Notes: generated from the sequence alone by a model not told the origin. A DNA stretch of 64,000 nucleotides from DATJHM01 sp035493895 (GCA_035493895.1 DATJHM010000147.1:1-64000), one strand, 5' to 3'. Positions 17,047-25,310 are shown, counted from the first letter of the stretch. Numbers and translations are program-made.

Positions 17047-17778
17047 ATGCAATCATCAAAGCATTATTCACGAGCACCTCTTACTGAGGCCCTTATAGAT
17101 CTCAGAGTGACCCTACCTACAGAAATCACGCTCGAAACACTTGCAAATATTCACCCTCATATCAATGATCGTTTTCCAATTATTGAAAAGATCCATGCTG
17201 GAACTATCGTGTTCCAACCTGATCAGAATACCCCGACTGCAACTTCCGAAGAAAATGGATTCCTTTTCAAAAGTCAGGATGGACTAGAAATTTTCCAGGC
17301 AACCTTACAGGGATTTACATTCAATCGACTTGCACCATATACACATTGGGAAGAGCTTCGTGATAATGCCAGATATGTATGGGGAATATATATGCATGTT
17401 TGCAAACCAACTGTCGTGACACGCATTGCCACCCGCTTTACCAATCGTTTTGAATTACCCGGCCCTATTGTAGACCTGAAAGATTACTTACAAACCTCTC
17501 CAGAAGTCGCACCGGGATTGCCTAAAACGCAATTAAGTGACTTTTTCATGCAACTACACATCCCTCAGGAAGAGTGCATGCTCATCGTTACCGAAGCTTC
17601 AGCTCCCCCTGCTAATCCAGGAACCTTTTCTATCATACTGGATTTCGATCTCTTTCGTGAACAAATATGGAAGAGCGATGATGAAGAAATATGGCATTTC
17701 CTGGAAAAATTAAGACTCCTGAAGAATAGTGCTTTTGAAGCAAATATTACCGATAAAACAAGGGGGTTAATTATTTAG
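17047..17778 (+). CDS. TIGR04255-family protein
   Basis: 243 residues. The opening YSRAPLTEALIDLRVTLP and the layout (two related alpha-beta halves, a NRL..Y..W segment near residue 100, then VTRIATRFTNRFELP) match the sporadically distributed TIGR04255 family, whose function is unknown to me. The ATG at 17047 has GGGGG 8 nt upstream; an in-frame TTG at 17032 precedes that site. It is AT-rich compared with neighbours. Its stop shares one base with the next GTG, so the two are translationally coupled. Sporadic distribution, foreign composition and tRNA adjacency all fit a transferred accessory or defence operon; that is inference. Confidence 0.7.
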   Translation: MQSSKHYSRAPLTEALIDLRVTLPTEITLETLANIHPHINDRFPIIEKIHAGTIVFQPDQNTPTATSEENGFLFKSQDGLEIFQATLQGFTFNRLAPYTHWEELRDNARYVWGIYMHVCKPTVVTRIATRFTNRFELPGPIVDLKDYLQTSPEVAPGLPKTQLSDFFMQLHIPQEECMLIVTEASAPPANPGTFSIILDFDLFREQIWKSDDEEIWHFLEKLRLLKNSAFEANITDKTRGLII

Positions 17779-18263
17779 TGCCACAACTGATATATGCAGA
17801 CGAAAAAATATCACAGTATCCCCTTCCTAAAGGGAAAGGCACGACTAGCCAGGAGCTCTTAAAAAGAGGAAAAGAATCCTTTGCCCATTTTCGCCATTTA
17901 TCTGCGAGTATACAGAACGATCATGCGTTAATGCAAACTATTGCTCAGGTTCAGAAACTACTAGCATGGGATGCTGATATAAGCGCTAACATTAAAACCG
18001 TAAGACACGCAGAAAGCTGGATTTATCAACTCTTTTCCCATATTGCGAGCTTAACATGGATTACCCCCAATGTAACACTGGGCTCTGAGGGCGAAGTGGT
18101 TCTTGAATGGTGGTACAAAGAAAAAAAACTGACAGTTTACATTTCGGATACGAATGTAGAATACGTTCAAGTTTGGGGAGCCGACATATATACAGAAATG
18201 GATGATGGCGATGCAGAGCCTATAAATACTTGTAGGCTTCTATGGATGTGGTTGAGAAGTTAA
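17778..18263 (+). CDS. Unknown protein coupled to TIGR04255 gene
   Basis: 161 residues beginning with GTG at 17778, inside the TAG of the upstream gene. The N-terminal half is helical (QELLKRGKESFAHFRHLSASIQNDHALMQTIAQVQKLLAWD). The C-terminal half is beta-rich and aromatic (EVVLEWWYKEKKLTVYISD ... EYVQVWGADIYTEMDDG). I do not recognise a named family. Tight coupling implies that it works with the TIGR04255 protein. AT-rich like its neighbours. No membrane segment or signal peptide. Confidence 0.65.
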   Translation: MPQLIYADEKISQYPLPKGKGTTSQELLKRGKESFAHFRHLSASIQNDHALMQTIAQVQKLLAWDADISANIKTVRHAESWIYQLFSHIASLTWITPNVTLGSEGEVVLEWWYKEKKLTVYISDTNVEYVQVWGADIYTEMDDGDAEPINTCRLLWMWLRS

Positions 18264-18269
18264 TAACGT

Positions 18270-18731
18270 ATGCAGAAGACTTTCGTTGCCGCCGAAGAAA
18301 TAGTATATCGGCGTATTCAAGCTGGCAGAAACTACAAAAAACGCTTATCAGACGGAACTTTTAGGCTTAGTTCTCAAGCTTTTAGCGATCCAAACTATCG
18401 TCCGTCTGTAAACCGTGCTGAGCTGTGTAATCATGATCCAAAGTATACCCAGATCGTGGCAACAGACGGAGTTGTAAGCCTGGTAACGTATGAGGTAAGG
18501 GCTATAGACACTGTTGTACAAAATGACACTCATGGAGAGCTCATACGCAAACATAATGTCGATGTAGAACATGTACCAGAGCCAGAAAATTATTCTCATG
18601 CAGAAATATATGTGCACCCCGACATTCAAAGCAGAAAAGTCTTTCATCGGCTAATTGAAAGATTAGCACAGATGGCTAGCCAAAGACCATGGGAAATAGA
18701 ATTGCAGGAAGATATCGAGCCACCCTTCTAA
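18270..18731 (+). CDS. Unknown protein, third gene of the islet
   Basis: 153 residues starting 6 bp after the preceding stop, so in the same operon. Soluble and basic at the start (RIQAGRNYKKRLSDGTFRLSSQAFSDPNYRPSVNRAELC). Then comes a mixed segment with many His/Glu (HAEIYVHPDIQSRKVFHRLIERLA) and an acidic tail. No signature that I can assign; Arg/His clusters would be compatible with a nuclease, but this is speculation. A terminator follows at 18738. Confidence 0.6.
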   Translation: MQKTFVAAEEIVYRRIQAGRNYKKRLSDGTFRLSSQAFSDPNYRPSVNRAELCNHDPKYTQIVATDGVVSLVTYEVRAIDTVVQNDTHGELIRKHNVDVEHVPEPENYSHAEIYVHPDIQSRKVFHRLIERLAQMASQRPWEIELQEDIEPPF

Positions 18732-18737
18732 CAAAGC

Positions 18738-18778
18738 GAGAGTGGCCCCACACGCTCATCTCGCATGGAGCCACTCTC
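18738..18778. terminator. Bidirectional terminator between convergent genes
   Basis: GAGAGTGGC (18738-18746) pairs with GCCACTCTC (18770-18778), 9 bp with a 23-nt loop, followed by TT on the plus strand. It closes the islet operon and faces the 3' end of the PAP2 gene. Confidence 0.65.
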
Positions 18779-18804
18779 TTATAGAACCAGTAGTATTATC
18801 CCCC

Positions 18805-19458
18805 TCACACCCCGCGTATCTTCACCAGAATCAACGTCATCGCAATACTGAATAGCGAGCCCGCGATGACCTGACCAATCGTGTGCCGATGGAGTACTAC
18901 CCGCGACCAGCTCACCAGGATCACCAGCAGATACGCGGGCAGCATCACCATCCCATACAATAACGTCAACAGGGTCACCGCACCCGCCAGCGCCGAAGCG
19001 TGAATGCTAATCTTCCACTTCATCGTCGTAATCATCAGCACAATACCGCTGATAATAACCATCAGTAACAGGGTCACCAGATTTTTCGGACCATGGACCC
19101 GGTCGATCACCAGTAACCCCAGTAAACAGGAGCTCAGGCCAAAGAGAAATGGTCCCAGACGCTGCGAGCGCACACTTACATCAACATCGGTAAATTTACC
19201 AAGGCGTACGCCAACGACTATATAGAGAAGAGGACCGATGCTGACGAAGAAGATGGTGACCAGCGCGTAAAATAGATTGGCCACCTGGTTGCTACTCTTA
19301 TAGAAAGACACTAGCAGCACTAAGGGCAGGGCGACCACCGCTGGCGACAAGATGTTCGAGATATGTCGTGCCACATGGACATGAGCCGGTTTGACCGATA
19401 ACGATGATGGCAATGTTTCTTCGCTCTGCTCATTGAGCGCGATGTGTTGCTCGGGCAT
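18805..19458 (-). CDS. PAP2-like membrane phosphatase
   Basis: 217 residues, about six membrane helices, N-terminal cytoplasmic extension of 30 residues. The C-terminal SRVVLHRHTIGQVIAGS matches the third motif of type 2 phosphatidic acid phosphatases (SR-x5-H-x3-D) with Gln in place of the usual Asp, and the first KxxxxxxRP motif is not evident. It may dephosphorylate an isoprenoid or lipid phosphate, or may have lost activity. It follows murI by 8 bp, so is probably co-transcribed. An undecaprenyl-phosphate role beside a peptidoglycan enzyme would make sense but is inference. Confidence 0.7.
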   Translation of the reverse strand: MPEQHIALNEQSEETLPSSLSVKPAHVHVARHISNILSPAVVALPLVLLVSFYKSSNQVANLFYALVTIFFVSIGPLLYIVVGVRLGKFTDVDVSVRSQRLGPFLFGLSSCLLGLLVIDRVHGPKNLVTLLLMVIISGIVLMITTMKWKISIHASALAGAVTLLTLLYGMVMLPAYLLVILVSWSRVVLHRHTIGQVIAGSLFSIAMTLILVKIRGV

Positions 19459-19466
19459 GCTACTCC

Positions 19467-20381
19467 TTATAGTTCTATATGTTGGGCTATGACGGGATAG
19501 CCCAGAATTTTACTGGCAACTTCGCTGAATGTCTGCGCATCTCCACTACAAAAAAGCGAAAGCTCTCCCCTATCGCGCTCTTCCTGATAAGGATGAGTCA
19601 GTCCTTCCGCTTCCAGTACGGCGTGCGTTCGTCTGGCGATTGCATTGCCGCTGTCAATCACCTGAATGTTATTTCCTACCACGCGCTCGATGGTCGGGCG
19701 CAAAGCCGGAAAATGCGTGCAGCCCAGCACAAGCACGTCGATCTCTTTACTGAGTAACGGCTGTAGTGCGTGGCGCAGTGACTCCTCAACGTGCTGCCCA
19801 TCGAGCTCGCCTTGCTCCACCAGGGTGACCAGTTCAGGGCACCCTACGGCATAGACTTCAATCCCTTCGGCAAAATCGTCGATAAGCTGGTGCAGATACG
19901 CTGCTTTTGCCGCTTGATTGGTTGCGGCAACGCCAATGCGCCCTCTTCTGGTCGCTCGCGCCGCAGGCTTCACGGCGGGCACAACTCCGACAAATGGTAT
20001 GTCAAAGGTGATACGTAAAGCATTGAGCGCTGCCTGTGAGGCGGTATTGCACGCTATCACGATCAGTTTGACGCCCTGTTCGATTAAAAAACGATTCGCC
20101 TGTAACGTCAAATCGATAATTTCTGCATCACTTCGCGCCCCATAGGGACAATGAAAGGTATCTCCAATATAGATGAAATCCTCTTGTGGCAATTCTTTTC
20201 TCAGAGCTGAGATGATCGTCAACCCTCCCACTCCTGAGTCAAAGACACCTATTGGAGCCCGGGCCTGGCCTCGTTTGCGTTCGTCGTCCCGAGCGTGCGC
20301 CTGGGAAGATCGCTCTGTATTTTTTATCGTCTGGCCCTCTATGTTTTTTTCTGAAGTTTCTTGTTTCATACATTGCATCAA
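19467..20381 (-). CDS. murI: Glutamate racemase
   Basis: Makes D-glutamate for peptidoglycan. 304 residues; a 40-residue charged N-terminal extension precedes the enzyme domain, which opens IGVFDSGVGGLTII. Both catalytic cysteines are present, in IACNTASQAAL and LGCTHFPAL, with the YIGDTFHCPYG segment between. The start is uncertain: TTG at 20381 or ATG at 20378, 20369, and so on, all just after the stop of the mutase gene (20390). This indicates an operon mutase-murI-PAP2. Confidence 0.95.
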   Translation of the reverse strand: MMQCMKQETSEKNIEGQTIKNTERSSQAHARDDERKRGQARAPIGVFDSGVGGLTIISALRKELPQEDFIYIGDTFHCPYGARSDAEIIDLTLQANRFLIEQGVKLIVIACNTASQAALNALRITFDIPFVGVVPAVKPAARATRRGRIGVAATNQAAKAAYLHQLIDDFAEGIEVYAVGCPELVTLVEQGELDGQHVEESLRHALQPLLSKEIDVLVLGCTHFPALRPTIERVVGNNIQVIDSGNAIARRTHAVLEAEGLTHPYQEERDRGELSLFCSGDAQTFSEVASKILGYPVIAQHIEL

Positions 20382-20389
20382 TCTAGCAT

Positions 20390-22057
20390 TTACGCAATAC
20401 TGCGAAACTCGTGTTGTTCTCCAAATACGTTGCGTAGCGTATCGCTGACCTCTCCCAGGGTTGCATACGCTTCTACTGCCTCGATGATCAGCGGCATAAG
20501 ATTCTCGCTCCCTGCCGCTCCATTCGCCAATGCCTCCAGTTTTTGTTGGACCTGCGTGTTATCTCTCCGTGCTCGGAGGGCGGCCAGTTTTCGCGCCTGA
20601 CGCTCTCCCACGGCTGGATCAACACGATGTGGTTCTAGATGGGTCTCTTGCTCCTGCGTGAAGCGATTCACTCCCACGACGATTGCCTGCTCGCGTTCCA
20701 GGGCAAGTTGATACTCATATGCCGCCTGTTCGATTTCGGCCTGCATAAAGCCTCGCTCAATGGCATGAACACTGCCTCCAAGCGCATCAATCTGTTTCAG
20801 GTAGTCCCAGGCACGCGCTTCGATCTCATCGGTCAAATATTCTACATAATACGAACCTGCCAGTGGATCGACGATATCGGCAACTCCGGTTTCATGTGCC
20901 AGGATCTGCTGTGTCCGTAACGCGACACGCGCTGCATCCTCTGTGGGAAGTGAGATCGCCTCGTCTTTGGCGTTTGTATGCAGGGACTGTGTGCCGCCCA
21001 ATACGGCTGCCAGTGCCTGATAGGAAGTGCGCACGATGTTATTGTCTGGCTGCTGTGCCGTCAATGTTGAGCCTGCGGTCTGGGTATGGAAGCGGAGCAT
21101 CAGTGAACGCGGGTCCTGCGCATGGAATCGCTCGCGCATAATCTGGGCCCACATGCGTCGTGCCGCACGAAATTTAGCCACTTCCTCGAAGAGGTTGTTG
21201 TGGCTATTAAAGAAGAACGACAACTGCCCTGCAAAACGGTCTACGTCCAGGCCAGCCTCTAACGCTGCCTCAACGTAGCTGATGGCATTCGCTAAGGTAA
21301 AAGCAATCTCCTGTACGGCGGTGGAACCAGCCTCTCGAATATGGTAGCCGCTAATACTGATCGTGTTCCAGCGGGGAATTTGCTCACTACAGTAGCGAAA
21401 GATGTCGGTGATAATGCGCATTGAATGCTGTGGAGGGTAGATATACGTTCCTCGTGCGATATACTCTTTCAGGATGTCGTTCTGGATGGTGCCGGAGAGC
21501 TTGCGTAGCTCTACTCCCTGCTTCTTAGCCACGGCAATATACAGCGCAAGCAGAATGCTGGCGGTGGCGTTGATCGTCATTGAGGTGCTGATTCGTTCAA
21601 GGGGTAAGCCTGCCAGGAGTGTTTCCATGTCTTCCAGACTGGAGATTGAGACGCCTACTTTCCCTACTTCTCCCTCTGAGAGGATATGGTCCGCATCGTA
21701 GCCCATTTGCGTTGGCAGGTCGAAGGCAACCGAGAGACCCGTTGTACCTTGCGCTAATAAGAAATGATATCGTTGGTTTGATTCCTCGGCGCTGGCAAAT
21801 CCTGCGTACTGACGCATGGTCCAGAGCCGCGAACGGTACATCCCGGGATGCACTCCGCGTGTATAGGGAAATTCGCCCGGATAGCCCAGGCGAGCCTGTA
21901 CATCAATGTCTGCTCGATCTTCTGCGCTTGTCAGGCTCGGAACTTCAATGTTTGAGCTCGTGACAAACTTCGCCTGACGCTCGGCTGTTTTCTCCTGGGC
22001 AGAGCGTGCAGTCGTTTTCCGCCATTCTTCGGTACTTTTGCTCACGTGTGGTTCCAT
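20390..22057 (-). CDS. Methylmalonyl-CoA mutase large subunit, N-terminal (catalytic) part
   Basis: Interconverts methylmalonyl-CoA and succinyl-CoA with adenosylcobalamin. 555 residues form only the substrate-binding TIM barrel: GEFPYTRGVHPGMYRSRLWTMRQYAGF, AFDLPTQMGYDADH, SISGYHIREAGSTAVQEIAF and LRFHTQTAGSTLTAQQPDNNI. The B12-binding domain (DxHxxG) is absent, as in species that encode it separately. The ATG at 22057 follows an AGGAGG-containing leader (GGTTTGCCTG reversed). Upstream 13-bp direct repeats may control it. With the thiolase and biotin carrier in the window it points to propionyl-CoA metabolism. Confidence 0.93.
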   Translation of the reverse strand: MEPHVSKSTEEWRKTTARSAQEKTAERQAKFVTSSNIEVPSLTSAEDRADIDVQARLGYPGEFPYTRGVHPGMYRSRLWTMRQYAGFASAEESNQRYHFLLAQGTTGLSVAFDLPTQMGYDADHILSEGEVGKVGVSISSLEDMETLLAGLPLERISTSMTINATASILLALYIAVAKKQGVELRKLSGTIQNDILKEYIARGTYIYPPQHSMRIITDIFRYCSEQIPRWNTISISGYHIREAGSTAVQEIAFTLANAISYVEAALEAGLDVDRFAGQLSFFFNSHNNLFEEVAKFRAARRMWAQIMRERFHAQDPRSLMLRFHTQTAGSTLTAQQPDNNIVRTSYQALAAVLGGTQSLHTNAKDEAISLPTEDAARVALRTQQILAHETGVADIVDPLAGSYYVEYLTDEIEARAWDYLKQIDALGGSVHAIERGFMQAEIEQAAYEYQLALEREQAIVVGVNRFTQEQETHLEPHRVDPAVGERQARKLAALRARRDNTQVQQKLEALANGAAGSENLMPLIIEAVEAYATLGEVSDTLRNVFGEQHEFRSIA

Positions 22058-22144
22058 TTACAGGCAAACCTCCTTTGGTACCTCAAGTGATTATAGCATA
22101 TAGGGAGGAATGCTCCTTTAAATATAGCCGTTCTTGGTGAGCTA

Positions 22145-22179
22145 ACGGTTAAGAGCAATTTAGTATACGATTAAGAGCA
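22145..22179 (-). promoter_or_regulatory. Candidate operator: 13-bp direct repeats around a -10 box
   Basis: ACGGTTAAGAGCA (22145-22157) and ACGATTAAGAGCA (22167-22179) are 12/13 identical and 22 bp apart, i.e. two helical turns. Read on the minus strand, TATACT (22167-22162) lies between them, about 105 bp upstream of the mutase ATG. Two same-face sites flanking a -10 box suggest repressor binding. Confidence 0.5.
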
Positions 22180-22205
22180 TGTTATGATGTTGTTACGATG
22201 TCGCT

Positions 22206-22763
22206 TTATTCGGTCCGTTCGACCTCAATCACTACCAGTAATTCACCCTGATCGACGCTCTGGCCTTTGCTCACACGCAACTCTTTGATGGTGCCCGCGA
22301 TGGGAGCCATGAGGTCGTTTTCCATTTTCATTGCCTCTAACACTACGATTGTCTGTCCCTCTTCTACCTGCGTTCCGACCTCGCATGGCAGGCCAATGAC
22401 CAATCCCGGCATCGGGGCCTCGATCTGCGCCGTGCTGGCGCTACTTCCGCTGGCGGTGAGACGGCTCAGGAGGCGTGTGCGCTCATCTTCAACATTGACT
22501 TCGAAGCGCTGACCGTTCACGAAGATCTCGTAGGTCTGGCTTGCCTTCTCGCCCGCTTTTGTGATGTTTCGCGCATAGATCGTATAGGAACGGCCTTCGC
22601 TCAGCAGGCTGTATTGCCCGCCCTGGGCGCTTCCCGTCAGGCCCGCGATGTGTTGCCAGTCCAGCGTACGGCTTGTACCATTAACGGCGATTTGCACTGG
22701 CTGGCTTTCCTGGGTAATCTCTAGCTGGTAGCTTTGACCGTGCACATTGCTGCTATAAGCCAT
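22206..22763 (-). CDS. Biotin carboxyl carrier protein-like subunit
   Basis: 185 residues. The last 75 are a biotinyl/lipoyl domain with the biotin-accepting Lys in EAMKMEND and the usual IEAPMPGLV opening. The first 100 residues (SYQLEITQES, EIFVNGQRFEVNVEDER) resemble the BT/beta-barrel linker of propionyl- or acetyl-CoA carboxylase alpha chains, as if only the C-terminal part of such a chain were encoded. It is separated by 148 bp from methylmalonyl-CoA mutase, so a role in propionyl-CoA carboxylase is plausible. The carboxylase subunits are not in the window. Confidence 0.88.
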   Translation of the reverse strand: MAYSSNVHGQSYQLEITQESQPVQIAVNGTSRTLDWQHIAGLTGSAQGGQYSLLSEGRSYTIYARNITKAGEKASQTYEIFVNGQRFEVNVEDERTRLLSRLTASGSSASTAQIEAPMPGLVIGLPCEVGTQVEEGQTIVVLEAMKMENDLMAPIAGTIKELRVSKGQSVDQGELLVVIEVERTE

Positions 22764-22834
22764 TGTTCTTTTCTCTTCTCGTTGCGTTGTAGAGAGGTAG
22801 CACTTCAGCTACTATTGTACCATTACTGGCGGAT

Positions 22835-22878
22835 TCTAACGTTCCTCTAACACTTCTCCTACGTCACTCTAACACTCA
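22835..22878 (+). promoter_or_regulatory. Four phased 11-bp direct repeats upstream of the groESL operon
   Basis: Contiguous units TCTAACGTTCC, TCTAACACTTC, TCCTACGTCAC, TCTAACACTCA start at 22835, 22846, 22857 and 22868. A CATAAT -10-like box follows at 22885-22890, so the last units cover the -35 position. Neither a CIRCE element nor a HAIR box is visible here. The array lies 170 bp upstream of BCCP on the other strand, so it could serve either direction. Confidence 0.65.
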
Positions 22879-22931
22879 CTGTGGCATAATGACCCCAGAG
22901 AAATCATCCAGAGACCGTTTGGGGCAAAAAC

Positions 22932-23222
22932 ATGTATGCAGAGAGCAGCAAGGATCCAATTAGAACCTCCACAAATGAAACGCGTTGCTCATCGCCAGCG
23001 TCACCACGCTGTGCGAATTGTGACATCGAGTTCCCATGGTCTCCTATCGTCGTACGCGGTATAAGCTACTGTTGCACTGGATGCGCTGCTGGTGGTCCCT
23101 GTAGCTGTGATTATTCGCAGTATCGCTCGGTCAATATTGCGGGCGTTATCCACTACGACATGCACGAAAACGATGTATCAATTGCGCCTTCTCAGTCTCA
23201 TGAGACGCGTGAGCAACAGTAA
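22932..23222 (+). CDS. Small cysteine-rich metal-binding protein upstream of groES
   Basis: 96 residues with nine cysteines. CANCDIEFPWSP, then ISYCCTGCAAGGPCSC resembles the metal-binding N-terminal module of heavy-metal P-type ATPases (CxxC...FCCxGC), here without an ATPase, extended by GGPCxCxY. It ends 28 bp before the groES start and shares its promoter region, so it is probably stress-induced with the chaperonin. Function unknown; metal storage, sensing or delivery under proteotoxic stress is inference. Confidence 0.7.
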   Translation: MYAESSKDPIRTSTNETRCSSPASPRCANCDIEFPWSPIVVRGISYCCTGCAAGGPCSCDYSQYRSVNIAGVIHYDMHENDVSIAPSQSHETREQQ

Positions 23223-23250
23223 ATATATCTTGGAAAAAGGAGTTAACGTC

Positions 23251-23541
23251 GTGGCAAAGATTCGTCCTATTGGCGACCGTGTGGTCGTAAAGCCTGCGGC
23301 AAAAGAAGAGGTTACGAAGAGCGGTATCGTTATTCCTGACACTGCTAAAGAGAAGCCCCAGGAGGGCACTGTAATTGCGGTCGGTAACGGTCGCTTGCTG
23401 GATAATGGTGACCGTGCAGCTGTTGACGTTCACGAGGGTGATCGTGTTCTGTTTGCCAAGTATGGCGGGACAGAGTTCAAGCTGGACGGTGAAGAGTATC
23501 TGGTCCTCAAAGAGAACGATATTCTTGCAATTGTTGGCTAG
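23251..23541 (+). CDS. groES: Co-chaperonin GroES (Cpn10)
   Basis: Lid of the GroEL folding chamber. 96 residues starting at GTG 23251 (VAKIRPIGDRVVVKP), with AAGGAG 8 nt upstream. The upstream in-frame extension to 23092 lies inside the preceding gene and is not used. The mobile loop (KEEVTKSGIVIPDTAKEKPQ), GTVIAVG and the VLFAKYGGTEFKLDGEEYLVLKENDILA C-terminal strands are typical. groEL follows 113 bp later. Confidence 0.97.
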   Translation: MAKIRPIGDRVVVKPAAKEEVTKSGIVIPDTAKEKPQEGTVIAVGNGRLLDNGDRAAVDVHEGDRVLFAKYGGTEFKLDGEEYLVLKENDILAIVG

Positions 23542-23654
23542 TTCCCCCTTCTCTCTACTATTTGGTTGCGTGTATGGTCTGATCCATACACAAGATAACC
23601 GGATATGTCTGAGGGATTGTTGGACTGGTGTTTATATAGGAGAGGATTCGCAGA

Positions 23655-25280
23655 ATGGCAAAGCAGCTTATATTTGATGAAGAGGCTCGTCGTTCCCTTA
23701 AAAAAGGTATTGATATTCTTGCGGGCGCTGTAAAAACGACGCTTGGTCCTAAGGGTCGTAATGTGGCTCTGGATAAGAAGTTTGGCGCTCCTAGCGTGAC
23801 GCATGATGGCGTGACTGTGGCAAAAGAGATTCAACTCGAGAATCCTTTTGAGAACATGGGCGCGCAACTCCTCAAAGAGGCCGCGACCAAGACCAATGAT
23901 GTTGCTGGTGATGGCACCACGACTGCAACTGTGCTGGCTCAGGCGATTGTGAATGAGGGCTTGAAGAATCTGGCCGCCGGGGCAAATCCAATGCAGTTGA
24001 AGCTGGGTATCGATAAGGGGACTGAGGCCATCGTCGCTTATCTGCGCAAGATGTCTATCCCTGTCGAGGGCAAGAAAGAGATTGCACAGATCGCTTCTAT
24101 TTCCGCTGCCGATGAGCAGATCGGTAATTTGATCGCTGAAGTGATGGATCGCGTCGGGAAAGATGGCGTCATCACGGTCGAGGAGTCTCGCGGCATCAAT
24201 TTCGAGACCGATTATGTCGAAGGTATGCAGATCGATAAGGGCTACATCTCCGGTTACTTCGTGACCAATGCGGAGAAGATGGAAGCCTCTATTGAGAATC
24301 CTTACATTCTTATCACGGACAAGAAGATCAGCGCGGTCCAGGATATGCTTCCTCTGATCGAGAAGATCGTTCAGCAGGGTCGCCGCGAAATCGTGATCAT
24401 TGCTGAGGATGTCGATGGCGAGGCTCTGGCGACTCTGGTCGTCAATAAGCTGCGCGGTATTCTGAATGTGCTGGCCGTCAAGGCTCCTGGCTTTGGTGAT
24501 CGCCGCAAAGAGATGCTGCGCGATATCGCTGCTCTGACCGGTGGTCAGGTGATCAGCGAAGAGATGGGCCGCCGCCTGGATAGCGCGACTCTGGAAGATC
24601 TCGGCTCTGCCCGCGTCGTCACTTCTCACAAGGACGATACCACGATTATCGAGGGCTTCGGTCATCCTTCTGAAATTCAGGCCCGTGTTCGCCAGATCAA
24701 GGCTCAGATCGATGAGACCACCAGCGATTACGACCGCGAGAAGCTCCAGGAGCGCCTGGCGAAGCTGTCCGGTGGCGTTGCTGTGATCAAGGTTGGTGCT
24801 GGTACTGAGGTTGAACTGAAGTATCGCCAGACCCGCGTGGAAGATGCACTCTCTGCAACCCGCGCCGGTGTTGAAGAGGGTATCGTCGCTGGTGGTGGCG
24901 TTGCTCTGGTCAACGCTGTCGAGGCTCTGGATGGCCTGGGCCTGAGCGGCGATGCTGCTACGGGTGTCTTCATCCTGCGCCGCGCTCTCGAAGAGCCTCT
25001 GCGTCAGCTGGCCGTCAATGGTGGCCGTGATGGTTCCGTGGTGGTAGAAGGTGTTCGCCGCGCTCAAAAAGAGCAGGGCAACAAGAATATCGGCTACAAC
25101 GTCGTGACGGACCAGTATGTCGACATGGTCGAGGCCGGTATCATCGATCCTGCCAAGGTGACCCGTTCTGCTCTTCAGAACGCGACCAGCATCGCGGCAA
25201 TGATCCTGACCACTGAGGCCCTGATCACCGACCTGCCTGAGAAGGCCGCTCCTGCTCCTGCCGGAGCCCCCGAATACTAA
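23655..25280 (+). CDS. groEL: Chaperonin GroEL (Cpn60)
   Basis: ATP-driven folding chamber. 541 residues, normal length. Family features are GPKGRNVALDKKFGAP, VAGDGTTTATVLAQAI, the apical-domain segment and VEEGIVAGGGVALV. The tail ends AAPAPAGAPEY rather than the GGM repeats of many bacteria, a common variation in Chloroflexota and actinobacteria. Strong third-position C/G bias marks high expression and also produces a long antisense open frame, which is not a gene. A 15-bp-stem hairpin follows at 25311. Confidence 0.98.
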   Translation: MAKQLIFDEEARRSLKKGIDILAGAVKTTLGPKGRNVALDKKFGAPSVTHDGVTVAKEIQLENPFENMGAQLLKEAATKTNDVAGDGTTTATVLAQAIVNEGLKNLAAGANPMQLKLGIDKGTEAIVAYLRKMSIPVEGKKEIAQIASISAADEQIGNLIAEVMDRVGKDGVITVEESRGINFETDYVEGMQIDKGYISGYFVTNAEKMEASIENPYILITDKKISAVQDMLPLIEKIVQQGRREIVIIAEDVDGEALATLVVNKLRGILNVLAVKAPGFGDRRKEMLRDIAALTGGQVISEEMGRRLDSATLEDLGSARVVTSHKDDTTIIEGFGHPSEIQARVRQIKAQIDETTSDYDREKLQERLAKLSGGVAVIKVGAGTEVELKYRQTRVEDALSATRAGVEEGIVAGGGVALVNAVEALDGLGLSGDAATGVFILRRALEEPLRQLAVNGGRDGSVVVEGVRRAQKEQGNKNIGYNVVTDQYVDMVEAGIIDPAKVTRSALQNATSIAAMILTTEALITDLPEKAAPAPAGAPEY

Positions 25281-25310
25281 GCCTGCGGAAGGTTTACGCT
25301 AGAACTGTCA

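Noticed and set aside
16661..18731. Integrative element using tRNA-Leu as att site
   Set aside because: No integrase gene and no direct repeat of the tRNA 3' end; only an internal 10-12 nt echo is seen, so transfer is argued from composition alone.
23538..25067. 509-codon open frame antisense to groEL
   Set aside because: Same cause in a highly expressed gene; no ribosome site or recognisable family.
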